Source: Marisa cornuarietis (taxonomy: Eukaryota; Mollusca; Gastropoda; Architaenioglossa; Ampullariidae). Taken from it: a stretch of 64,000 nucleotides of DNA. The stretch lies in the NCBI GenBank assembly GCA_004794655.1, contig SMMW01000001.1:11636501-11700500 (forward strand), given 5' to 3'. The notes below the pieces were generated by a model. That model had not been told where the DNA came from. It ran no database searches and was given only the letters and a program-made list of their open reading frames with translations. Below are positions 38,391 to 49,700 of this stretch, piece by piece. Position 1 is the first letter of the stretch, and each line of letters begins with the position of its first letter. A program made the position numbers and the translations under genes.

Positions 38391-40180
38391 ATGATTCATT
38401 TATGTTTGTAGCTTCTCAAGTGACTTCACAGTCCTAATGGGGAACCACAAAGTCTCGCACAGATGGGGCATTGGAACCCCATTGTTATGATGACAGCTGG
38501 ATGTACTCTGTGACGTCACTCCTGTCCATCAACAAGTTTATGACGCTTGTTGAGTGCACAGTTTAAGGGACTGCATAGACAAGCCTACAACATTGACTTC
38601 TGTCAATGGCTACAGTTTCCAGTTCTTTTGGATAGATATTATTCCACTGGAGGTTCTCCTCTCAGGTGTCTTTGCACGGATGACATCATCTAACTCACTG
38701 AAATGTTGATGCTGGGGTCCACTGCAACTGTATCAGGAGCAGGCTGGTACAGCATCTCAGTCTTTCCTAGGTTGACGATTAAGTTTGAAAACTTTGGATG
38801 CCTCAGAAAATCTGTTGAGCATCTTTGTTCTTGTGGGCCAAGACAACACAGTCATCAGTAAAAACGGCTTCCTGTGAGAGTTTGTGGGAGCATTTTAACT
38901 TTGCATTCAGGTGCCTGAGGTCGAATAGTGAGCCATCCAGATGTAGACAACCTCATGCATGACCTGGACGACATGTGACAGCATGCAATTAAAGAACAGG
39001 TTGAACAAAATTGGGCAAGAACACATCTCTGTGTGGAGCAGCTATATCATCTTTACAAACTTGGGTGGACAGCCATATTTTTCCAGGATAACCCAGAGGG
39101 CTTCTCGATTGACAGCATCAAAGGCCTTTGTCAGGTCCATGAAGACAGAATGTAGATCTTGGTACATTTCTCATGTACCTGTCTCATAGCAAATATCATG
39201 CCCACAGTGCTGTGTCCATGTTGAAAACCACATTGCACCTCAGGGAGGGTCCTTTCTGAGACAGTGATGAGTCTACTCAGGAGGATATAAGCAAAAATCT
39301 TGCCAGTTACAGTGCATACCTTGATCTTGTAGACTGTAGAGAGATATGATTAGACCATTTGCTCAACTTTCCTCCACTCCACCAATGCTGCATTTGTCTT
39401 AGCTTTTTTTGCACCTTTGCCTCCAAGTTTGTAACTTGGTCTTCTTTGACATGAACAGATCATTTTGCCCCTCAGCAAATGATTTGTTTTTTTGCATCAA
39501 AGGCAGATTTGATGAATATGTGTTTCTCATCAAACCAGTCTCTTTCCAGCATTTGAGTCCTAGCTCCTTCTTGGTGCTGGCCATGATTGCATCTCTGAAC
39601 TGTGTCCATTTGTTGAGCTGGATCCCATGAGATACATGCATTTTGGAAATCGAAGGGCCGGATGGATTCATCAGTTTTGATATGTCAAGAGATCCCCTCA
39701 CAACTTTTGGGGTCCTGCAGTGCTGGGGAGCAACGTACAAATTGAAGACTACCCTCACTCGTTTTTGATCTGCCTAGCATTCTGCTCCTTGTGTTTCCTC
39801 CTTACATCCACCAGATTGCATTGGTGTACAACAACAAAGTTGACCAAGTGCTAATGTTTACTTCTGGGGTGCACCCAGGTAGTTACATATTTGTCTGCAA
39901 GACAGAACATAGTGTTAGTGATGCACAGGTCATTTGCTTAGAAGTAGCAGTCCATTGTTTATTTTCCTCACACGGTGCCTCCCAAGCACACCCTCTCAAT
40001 GGTCCCATCGAACTCTAGCCTTGAACTTGCCTAGGATGATTATCTTGTTGCTTGCAGGGGTGGAGTTGATAATGTGTTCTAGATCTTCTTTGAGCCGCTC
40101 TTCTGATTCTTCAGAACTTGTAAGAACTGGAATAAAAGGCACTGATGATGGTAATATGCTGATATTTGGAGAGTGAAAAA
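38390..40180 (-). mobile_element. Decayed non-LTR retrotransposon (LINE): endonuclease, reverse transcriptase, C-terminal zinc finger
   Basis: On the minus strand, pieces of one LINE polyprotein appear in order, broken by stops and frameshifts. About 39960-40160 has the endonuclease block NKIIILGKFKARV (normally LGDFNARVG). About 39720-39790 resembles the end of the endonuclease. About 39400-39720 is the linker, with VVRGSLDISKLMNP. About 39050-39160 is RT motif A, FMDLTKAFDAVNREALW, with its catalytic Asp. About 38820-38880 is RT motif C, FTDDCVVLAHK. About 38437-38490 is a Cys-rich QCPICARLCGSPLGL followed, after a stop, by SHLR, a C2H2-like finger typical of the C-terminus of this LINE group. 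The part between motif C and the finger is shorter than usual. It is dead. Confidence 0.8.
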
Positions 40181-40859
40181 TGAAATTTCACTGGAGCTAT
40201 GTAGAAAAACATAAAAAGATGTTACCATTATTTAACCACCATTTAACAAGGGTAAATCATACTTATTTGATAAATTTTATATGTGCCAGGATATTATACT
40301 TGTAAGAGATTTTGTACAGAACAGCACACATCAGTGACTGTGTGATTTGTGGTGATTTGTGATTTCTTTGTGGTGCTCTCAGGCATTCTTTCTCCTAACC
40401 ATGAGATTTCTTTTCAGAAAGGTGGAATAGCCATACTGAATAAGGTCTATTGAGATTATTGAGACCCTTCTTATGCTTGTCACAATATTATTTTTAAATC
40501 AGGTCTTTGGAATTCTTCCTCTAGAATTAGAAATGTCTGTTTCTTCAACAATCATCATTTTAAGTATTTCATATCATGTTTGTATAAATGAGAATTGGTT
40601 TTTGTATTTGGTATACTTTGGGGTACTTAATGTGAGTTTTTGTCACCAAAATTCTAGATAGAATCATAAAAATACTTCCCTCACCTATTAAACTGAATCG
40701 AGATATCATTGCAAACACTTCTGAGAAAATTGTCTGCCCATCTTACTGCTCTTCCACTCAACCATTTTATCCAACACAAGGTTTAAACAAACTGGATATG
40801 CCCCTACCTTGAGATTATCCAATGGCCTGGATAATCCAACACATGGATGGTTGGTGGTT

Positions 40860-41065
40860 AGTTTATTAAAAGTGGGTCCCCCTTGAGGTGATTTTGCACA
40901 TGGGGGAGAGGGATAATGGAGGGGTGGGGGACTGGAGAAAACCCCAACAGCGAGCCCTGAATATAGTTGTTACATTCAGTGTCCAGAGACAAGATTTGAA
41001 TCCCAGGCATCTCAGCAGTGGTGACAAACGATCTGTATTCTCCACTACACAAATGAATGCCCTGT
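40860..41065 (-). mobile_element. SINE family C copy (diverged)
   Basis: On the minus strand a tRNA-like head (GTAGTGGAGAATACAGATCG, then B-box-like GGGATTCAAATCTTG) is followed by GGGGTTTTCTCCAGTCCCCC and GTGCAAAATCACCTC. This is the same order as the better preserved copy at 47557. The end runs into TTTTAATAAACT. Confidence 0.7.
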
Positions 41066-41974
41066 ATAAATCAGATGTTTGTGTTTTGTGTTTAAAATAA
41101 ATCAATATCAAAATTTGACAAAGAGAAGATTTAGGGACTTATCAACTAATGCACATTTATCAGAAGGAATGGGGATAGAAACAGCTATTAACTCATTCAA
41201 TATGGACAAATTGATGTAATTGAGCTATAAAGACACTCACATTTGTGGATGCGAACTGTACAGGGTTAAAAACTTGATAAAAAGGTTCCACCTATTCACC
41301 TTGTATCTGACAGCAATTATGATTTAAAGGCATATCACCTATTCAGCTTGTATTCATGTCAGTAGTTACGATTCAAGTTACTGTCATGAGTAGACACAAA
41401 CTAAAGGCAAAGATAAAAAGTTGTGTATGTTGGAATTCTTGTTTGGTGAAGTTTTTGTTGTTTTTTCTAAGATGGGATGAAGGTTTCCCTTTTGTGGGTC
41501 TCTCTACCCAACTCTCCTACCCTCATAAAATCTTTATCAGGGACCCATCCAATAAATAACTCCCTCATATGGGGGTAAGCTAGACCTATTCAGATGCCAT
41601 TAATGTAGGATTTTAGCCTGTGAGTAATACATTTATCAAGCTTGGGAAAACATTTTCTATAATTTTAGTTCTTTTTTATATAAAGGTTACACTTTGACAT
41701 TAGATAAATTTAATATTACATGTTAAGTAGGGTAAAGAAGTTTTAAAACGAAAAAAAAACCGACAGCTGGACATTTTGGTAGCAGAAGCACTATATAATT
41801 TTAATATCTTTGCAGACTTGTTTCCTTTCCTTTTTAGTAATAAGCACGCTAATAATGGGAATCATCAAACAGCACAAGAGCTACATACTGAACATAATTT
41901 ATTACAGAAGCTACTTCACTAAAACAACAAAAGAAAAATAGAGCCAACAATATCATTAAAAACGGGCAGTTTTT

Positions 41975-41998
41975 CCACCACCACCACCACCACCACCC
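41975..41998. repeat. (CCA)n trinucleotide repeat
   Basis: About eight CCA units lie in the interval downstream of AIDA. No supported gene reads through them. Confidence 0.9.
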
Positions 41999-43861
41999 GC
42001 CAAATGCAATTCTTTGGTGGTAACTCATTCTGTCTTCTCTTCCAAAAACCAGCAAATGTGAAATTGTGTATGAGCAGTGGGTATATCTTTTTTGGTGGGA
42101 CAAATGAGTTAAAAATGGTACAATTATTCTCCTATTAGATTTGTGTGCATACTATTTGCAAATTCATGGTAAGTGTTCTTGTACATACAACGTTTCACAA
42201 TTAAGTCTTTTCTTGTTACTCACTAGTCAACTTTAAAATGTATTACCACCCAGTTAAATCATACACCAAACATTTATACAGAACCATGGCTTTTTATTCA
42301 CTTTTGCTTTAGACTAATTCTTTTTTTTCTGTGCAGCTAAATTTTCATCTCAATGAATTTATAACTGATAATAGCAAGAAACAGAATTAACATAACCCAC
42401 ATATTGTAGCATGTTATCAAAACAGAAATAATACTAATAATCTAAATTAATCCTTTCTCTTTATATTAAGCAAACAAAACAATGTGCACATCCTTATACA
42501 ATATGCTCATAAATCCTGTTTTACATTCAACGAATATGTTCATTAGGTAGCTACATGCATATACCAGAAATAGATAATTTTGTTGTCTCAGCTAGTGTTT
42601 TATTTTTTTCTTGTTACTTTTGAAATCCTTTAAACAGCAGCTAATGATAACTACCACTGAGTACCTTCTGCATCATCTATTTTATCATTTTCATTGTGGC
42701 ATGTGACCTAAACTCAGTCTCATAAATAATGACAGTACCTGCTTGATCAGCAATTTAATTTCCTTGAAAGAAAAACTTAGCACCACCATTCAATTAATAC
42801 TTTTTTCCTTCATTTTCATATTTCAACCAAATATTTATTTTTTAAATGACATTTCCTGAAAACGATTTTGCACATACACTCACATATATGCATGCATGAG
42901 CGTGCACACACACACAGAACTTTTGCAAACCACCACTCCTTAGCTAACAACTTGATGCCCTATTTATATCTTTTCAGTGCCAGAAATAACATAAAATGGC
43001 AAAGTTAACCTATGTGGGAAAATGCAAATAAAAAGCTTAGCACATATGAAAGCAACACTGATTTATGAAAAAAAACACCTGCCTAATTATAGTACCTCCA
43101 GTTTTCTATTTGAAAGTGTGAAGCACAAAAGAAATGAAATTTACCATAAATCAGCATGGAAACAGCTTTCATCGGCACAAAAGCATTCATCACATTTTGG
43201 TTTTGTTTCAGCATGCCAATTATGCCAAAAACACATTCTGTATGTTAAGAAACTGCATTCTGCATGTAACAAGTTGTTGTACTGAAAAGAGGCTGCACAA
43301 TCATAAAGTGCAGTGATGGAAGCCATGCTCATCACTTTCATCATTTAGCTAACACAAAAACTAGAATACATTTAATCTTAATGGAATGCAATTTTACACC
43401 GTCATCCAAAACCTGCAATGTCAAGAACACATACAGAACAAACTGCCCAATAAAAAGTCAAAACACACTGAATCACAATAAAAGAAGTCATTAGATTATA
43501 CCTTCTCACCAACTTCTCTTCACATAAGAGATGGCATGACTAACCTGTTAAAAAAACAAACAGAAAGGGAGCAGTAACTTCCCCAAAAAGGTATCCATAA
43601 AAAAGTAACTTGGGAAGCATATATTTCCAGACAGGAATACTTTTTTGTGTACACATTGTACACCTCACAACTTTAGATGCAGCTCAGATTTCTGCACTAA
43701 TGTAACTATATCAAGATAAAGGCATTTTCTTGGAAATGCCAAGATTTCAAAATATTTTGCTGCTTAGTATTTACATCAATATGATAATCACTGCCTTGCT
43801 TTGCTGTTTTGCTTTTTTGGGGGGTGGGGTGAGAGGCTGTGCTTCTGATTAATGAATTATG

Positions 43862-43912
43862 GCTGGGGTAGGGGTGAGATTTACACCAAGCCAGCAACTA
43901 TAAGGTTATTCT
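43862..43912 (-). mobile_element. SINE family B tail fragment
   Basis: The minus-strand sequence TAGTTGCTGGCTTGGTGTAAA followed by C-rich DNA matches the end of the full element at 50310 (TAGTTGCTGGCTAGGAGTAAA). Only the tail is present. It supplies the last codons and the stop of the Cys-rich open frame next to it. Confidence 0.5.
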
Positions 43913-44072
43913 CATGTTGCAATGTACCACACTTTGCAGGGTTTGCACATCTTGTGCAAGGCCCTCTGAGCTTTTCACATGACTCACAAGGGACCTTGAA
44001 GCAACATTTACACAGATAGCACGTGGTTTCTTTTTTCACAAGGCATGACCTACATTGCATGGCTGTAGCCAA
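43881..44072 (-). other. Cysteine-rich open frame, possible transposase remnant
   Basis: The minus-strand frame of about 63 codons has ten or more Cys in CxxC-like pairs (CRSCLVKKETTCYLCKCC, then PCESC and PCTRC). A stop lies just upstream and no ATG opens the full frame; the first codon of the open stretch is TTG. The spacing recalls the C-terminal Cys-rich domain of piggyBac-type transposases, but the match is weak and no DDE domain is visible nearby. The last residues come from a SINE tail. I do not assign a function. Confidence 0.25.
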
Positions 44073-44444
44073 TGGGAATGCTCAAACACAGTAGGCTCCC
44101 TTTTGCCTTTTCAAAAATGCATGAGGTCTGATGCAAAAATTTCATCTTAAAATCACTGTGGGAGAATAATATGCACATGTATACTTAACCAAGCCTCATT
44201 CCTGCACCTACATGTGTTTCTTCTTCTCTCTCTCTCTGCTTCCTTGAGTAATAGGACTAAGGTAGTCACAGCAGTTAACGGAAGTATTTTTTTGCCAATG
44301 TTGTCTGCTATATTACTATCTATACTCCACTTGCAAGCCATTTCCAAGTGGCTTTGTGGCGTGAGAGGAGAATGGTGTTGCATAGCTACATGGGAAAATC
44401 TTGTACGTGCAAAAATCTCAAAAAACATCGCAACGTGAGAATAG

Positions 44445-44560
44445 TCCTTTAGGCTATATCACAGCAAGACAGGCAGCCCTGTAAACAGATGCCACAGGCA
44501 GAGAAAGAACAGCGGGCCCAAGACGAGAGCTGAACCTAGGACAGCCAAGAATTATGGCTA
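44445..44560 (-). mobile_element. SINE family B fragment
   Basis: GGCTATATCACAGCAAGACA, AAACAGATGCCACAGGCAG, AGAAAGAACAGC and GAGCTGAACCTAGGACAGCC match the elements at 29150 and 50310 in the same orientation. The tRNA-like head is cut off on the right. Confidence 0.7.
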
Positions 44561-45397
44561 GAAAATATCTGATAGGCGGCAAACAGTGTGACTTGTTCCC
44601 CACCCCCCAAACTTTTTTGTTTTCTCAGTTCTCAAGTCATTCTTTTCAAGTACCGATTCTTAAGCACCAACTCTTGTCACCATACTTCCATTTCAAGCAG
44701 TTTGTTATAATGTAAAAAAAGATTACTGCATACACACCCCCATTATGTGCATTCACACATCACTGAGGCATGATTTTTACACACATTGTTTAACAACGTA
44801 TGAAATTTAACATGCACGACTGTGAAGTACTAATCGTAACATGTTAAAAACTGTTGTGTTTTAGAAATATCATGCCATTAATGCATTAACTGCTTCAACC
44901 AGCAGGCACTAATTTCAAAACACTGCTTTAAACCAGTCCTGCAGACATTGCTCCAAGACATCTATCTTTGGACATACATTTGTGAAGATTCTCACCACAC
45001 AAGCTTCAGAAGTTTGGTAGATGGTCTAAGAACCTCAACAACTGTTAATCCTGCTGCACACAGATTTGATGTATCCTGGGAAAATGGTCATTGTTTTTAC
45101 GCATTAAATGAAGATGACAATGCTCACCTCAGATAGCATTAAGTGCATGAGTGGAAATGGGAGAAGTCAATGGCTCTGAAATGCCCACGTAAATGCTTCA
45201 CATATGCACACTTCTGTAGAGTAGGTCTCCCCCCTCCTCGTCAACTGAGATGCATAAATATCATTGAAACCAGCATGCTGCTCACGTTGGGGCAGTACTC
45301 AAACAGTGTGAGTTGTGCACTCCTTCAACTTCATTCCCATACCATCCCGTTGTTCTGTAGGCACAGCCACCAAGCTGACTGTAGCAGTACTGTAAGT

Positions 45398-46705
45398 TTA
45401 TGAGGATTTGTTAAGTGCTTCTAGCGCTGCTTGAACCTCCAGAAACTGTGCCCGTTGATCGGTGTCCATGCCAATCATGCCATTATGGATTGCACTGGCC
45501 AACGAGTGGCTGCCAGGATCATGTACAGTGTCCCCCAGGTGGCTGGAGCCACCTGCATCCGATGCTGAAGAAAAAGACACATTAGAGTCCAGGATTGACT
45601 GGATGGTGGAAGGATCAAGGGCACTGAGCAGTTCACTTGGAAGAATAGGGGTGTTGCTAAGAAAATTCAGAAGGCTGTCTAAGCTTCCAGGCTGGCTGCC
45701 TCCACTGGCTCCAGACGTGCCTGACACTACTGTTGCAGGGTGTTGCAGATGCTGTTGCTGTTGCTGCTGTTGTAGTTGCTGAGATTGATTAATTATTTTG
45801 ACTGGACCTACACCAAAGGGCTGTGAGATTTGTCCAAGTGGACCGCTGATGACATGAGCCATGCTTGTGTCTCGGTTGCCACTGAATGAGGGAGAAGTAC
45901 TGGACAGGGGCTCAAGGGAGGAACAAGAGCCCCGTGAACTCATGGAGGTTCCTCCTGTCACAACAGAACACAAAACATGCTTGGATCTTATTATCTGTAT
46001 CATGGTTCATGATGGAAGCAGCTCAGACATGCAAGCAATGATCAACTCTCATTTAAGACTAGAAGCCTTCAAATCTCATCATGAAAAGGTGTTCTTTGCA
46101 TATTCTGTAGCAGGCTGCAGTTTTCTATTTTTGTGGACATTTTGAATTGGCTTTACCAAACTTTGTCCTCTTTTACCGAGATCAGAAAAATAGCTATGTA
46201 TCATGAAAACGGAAAGGCCACCAAAACAGACAAAATTAGCACTATGCACTAAACATACCCTGAGGGTCTGTCTCCATGTTTGTTTCCTGCTTGATACGGC
46301 GATTTGCTTTCAACTTATGCCGAAGACTTTCTTTTACACTACTGTTGCTGCTGCTATGGCCATCACTAGAACCTGTAATTGAACAGATACTGGTCACAAA
46401 GGATGTTTTTTAACATCTTCATCTTATTCCCTCTTAAAAAAAAAAAAGAAATAACTCGTGAACACAAAGCCTAATTTACTACATACCTTTCTGAGGTCAT
46501 TACAACGTCCAAATATTCAAAATATGTTAGAAGCATATTTCTATCAATGAGTGCCTTTGCAAAATGTAACAGCTTTACAAAACATATACTGGCACATTAA
46601 ATAAGATATGAAATAAGTTATAATAGTTTCAGAAACCTGAGCTTGTAATAACTCGATTCAGCCAATCCCCTTTCCTTTTTCTTTTCTCCTCAATGCGGTC
46701 TGGAT
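45398..46705 (-). other. REL: Rel exons 10-12: nuclear localisation signal and activation tail
   Basis: Exons are 46705-46637, 46372-46259 and 45954-45398. Exon 10 has [15 protein letters not shown], the family NLS. Exon 11 is Ser-rich and has IKQE, a possible SUMO site (psi-K-x-E). Exon 12 has a Gln-rich stretch ([12 protein letters not shown]) and then [20 protein letters not shown] and [12 protein letters not shown], hydrophobic-acidic helices typical of activation domains. The first two bases of exon 12 complete a Gly codon from exon 11. Confidence 0.88.
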
Positions 46706-49700
46706 CTGCACAAAGAAACATTTGCTTAGAATGCATAGTAAAATATTCAAAACTGTTCAAAAGGTTTCTCTGTAACTGGAAATTTTCTCCTTGGCAATAA
46801 TCCATGATCCCAAACCCACTACCTCAAAAGAATGGAAAAAATGAAACCCACACACAAAAATTTCAAATTCCTCAAAAGCTTGCCGCCATCTGAAAATGAT
46901 TTTCCACAATTCTGTTTCCTAATTCCTAGTGTGCTCTGCACTACAGCCTTTATATCCTTACACTCAAAAGCCCTGCATTTCCTTCACAACCACCTCAAAG
47001 AGTGAATTGTCTTACACTCTTTGAAATCTATGTTTATTTAATACACTATTCTTTGAAAAGTTTATAAAGTTGTGAGCATGTACAGTGATATACAATGGGG
47101 GGAGAGGGTCATGCTGTACCAATAAAAATCACCTGGATCTTCTGGCATATATGTAAACTGGATAGCATCACTAAGTTCGCCATCTGAAGGACGCATTAAC
47201 TGCATGTTGACATTGACAGGACGAGTGATGTATTCTTCTCTGTACTTAGGTGTTTTGAAGACAATAGCATACTGCAAACATAATGACACTATGGGTAAAA
47301 CAATAGGTTACAGTCTTGGAGCCAAATAAAGATCTAACATCAACTCAAAATTAAGAGGCTATACTTTTGATTCAGTTCTAGTTCATTATTCCATAGTAAC
47401 TTCTATTAATAACATGAGCTGACTGCATACCCAACCTCTCATTTTTTTTATCTTAATTTTTTTTCCCTAATTCCCTCTGCATTACAAATTTTCTGGTTGT
47501 CTGAAAATGCACGCTTAATAATTATAGGTGGTGGTAGCTGCTAAACTGGCTCACTATTGTTGTTGTGTTGTTGTTTAGTTGGAAAGTGCTTCCACCTTGC
47601 GGTGATTTTGCACTATGGGGGAAAGGGAGGGGGGAGGAAACCGGAGTACCCGGAGAAAACCCCTGCCGCCCAGCCCTGCGAACAGGTGTCACATACAGAG
47701 AGTGTCCGGAGACGAGATCTGAACCCTGAGCCGCTCACTGCAGTGGTGACAAGCGAGTGTTTTAACCACTACACTACCGGGGGCCCTGGCTCACTAGATG
47801 TGTGCCTCACCAATAAAGCAATCTATATAAAGCAAGTTTCACAGACAGTTTTCAATATTTATTTCGTAAATACAAAACACATCTTTCAAAACAAAGAAGT
47901 AAAATCAGCCATAACAAACATACTGCCTAAAAGAAGAAACTCACACCCTCCAATGCAGGTAATTTTCTACAAGACTGCTGAATGCTGTTATTCAATCTTT
48001 GTATCTAAATATAGATTTAGTAATAAAGCAAGTTCTTGAAACATGAAAAGTTAGAAGGATTTAAACTGTAGGTGACAGTCTTCTTTACACCAAAGCTAAT
48101 GAAGACAAAGAGATTCTAAAGTTCATTCAAATCTTACCTGTCTATGCACATCCCCTTGTCCAAAATCCCCAAAGCTTTCCCAGACTGTTTCTCCATTTTC
48201 CTCTTCAAAGAATCTAACTCGTATGTCATCTGAGTAAAAAATAAGATAATCAATTACCAACTATTAATTTTCTAATAACTTTTATCTGTATAACAATTTT
48301 CTAATAACAGATAACTATTGGGTCATATTTGTATTACCTAGTAAGGTGAAAGTGAGGATCTTATTTGATATGCATGAAGAAGCATAAACAGGCTCTATGT
48401 AAAACTCTAATAAAAAAAAAAGTTCTAGAACCATGAACACTCTTTAAAAAAAAACTTTAACACTGCTAGCACTTTTTTAAAAACCTGTAAAGCCATTAAT
48501 AATTGAAATGCAGGTTTCAGTCCTTCCAGTTTAATATTTTACTTTCTTTTTGTTTTCAAGATTTGTACGAAATAGTGCAATATGCAAATACTGTGTATAC
48601 AGAGCTATTATTATTCATTTTCTCTCTACGAATATGTAAAATAATCACCTTTTCCAACCTTCTCGCACAACAGAAATACCTCATCTCCCCCTCTGGCTCT
48701 TCCAGAACTTTTATCAACCCGACAAATGACCAGGTCATTCAAAGCTTCTGCACACAAGACAAAAACATACGTCAGTCCCAGCTGCTTATCTTCTATCTCA
48801 ACTTTACCATTCTTAAAAAGCCATGTGAGCTCTATGCAATGATTGATGACATCACTAGAATTACTTCTATTTTCAGTAAAATAAAAAATACAGTTGCATA
48901 TACACTGAGGCATGAATGCACATACAAATTTCTAATACATAAGATCTTACTTTTGTCATGGATTGGATGTGAAGAAACAGGTGGCACAACTCTAGTCACC
49001 TGTCCACTTGCATCAGGTAAGAAAACTTGGAAACAGAGCCGCACAACATTTAGATCGATGTTTGAAGATGCATGGTCAAATCCAGCTGCAATATTATGTA
49101 AAATTTAGCAATGACATAACATTTACTTCAAAACTCTCATCATAATATACAGTCTAATCACCTTCAAATTTAATGTTCTAGAAAATGTATTTAATCAGTC
49201 TGTAGTCCAATATCATTATTTTGTCTCTGACTGTTGCAGCCAAGAATAAAAATGGCATATTCTACTTTTTTATGCTGCTATTCTCAGTTGTTTAAGTTAC
49301 TCTACCAGAAAAAATCTTAAATGTAACTTAAATAAACCCAAAAATTTATGTGAACATATAAGCCTGGTTATAGCATGAGATTCAAGAATTCTATCATTTC
49401 ACGTTACCTTTAAATTAAAAAAAACCTACTCTGATAAGGATCCACATTGATTTCCTTCCTCAGAGAAAGTGCTCCTTCAACATCCTTTTTTTTTGCACAC
49501 TGTATTCCAAGTTGTGGAAAGCTGTAACAAAAATTTGACCAATGAGGGGGATCCTTAAAATGCATTTGTCTACAATGACAGGTCAGCTCAATGGTCAGTA
49601 AGCTACCCATCACACCAGTATACTGGCATGCTAAACACCTTGCCTCCTCCTCCTCTCTTGTTTCCAGGAGATTTTAATCTTCAAAATTTACTCTATATAT

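Larger units (their letters stand above)
40181..45397. other. Interval between the LINE remnant and the Rel stop codon
   Basis: This is AT-rich, convergent intergenic DNA that includes the Rel 3' UTR at its right side. It contains a SINE at 40860, a CCA trinucleotide run at 41975, a Cys-rich open frame at 43881 and SINE pieces at 43862 and 44445. A TTTATT at about 42834-42839 is one possible Rel polyadenylation signal. No further gene is recognised. Confidence 0.5.

Noticed and set aside
45462..45782. Plus-strand frame ending in poly-Cys
   Set aside because: It is the antisense of the Gln-rich stretch of Rel exon 12.
47557..47785. Possible tRNA gene suggested by A- and B-box motifs
   Set aside because: The head does not fold into a full cloverleaf with an intact anticodon stem, and the surrounding body and target duplication show it is a SINE.
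48503..49108. 201-codon plus-strand frame
   Set aside because: It runs antisense across Rel exons 6 and 7 and is their shadow.
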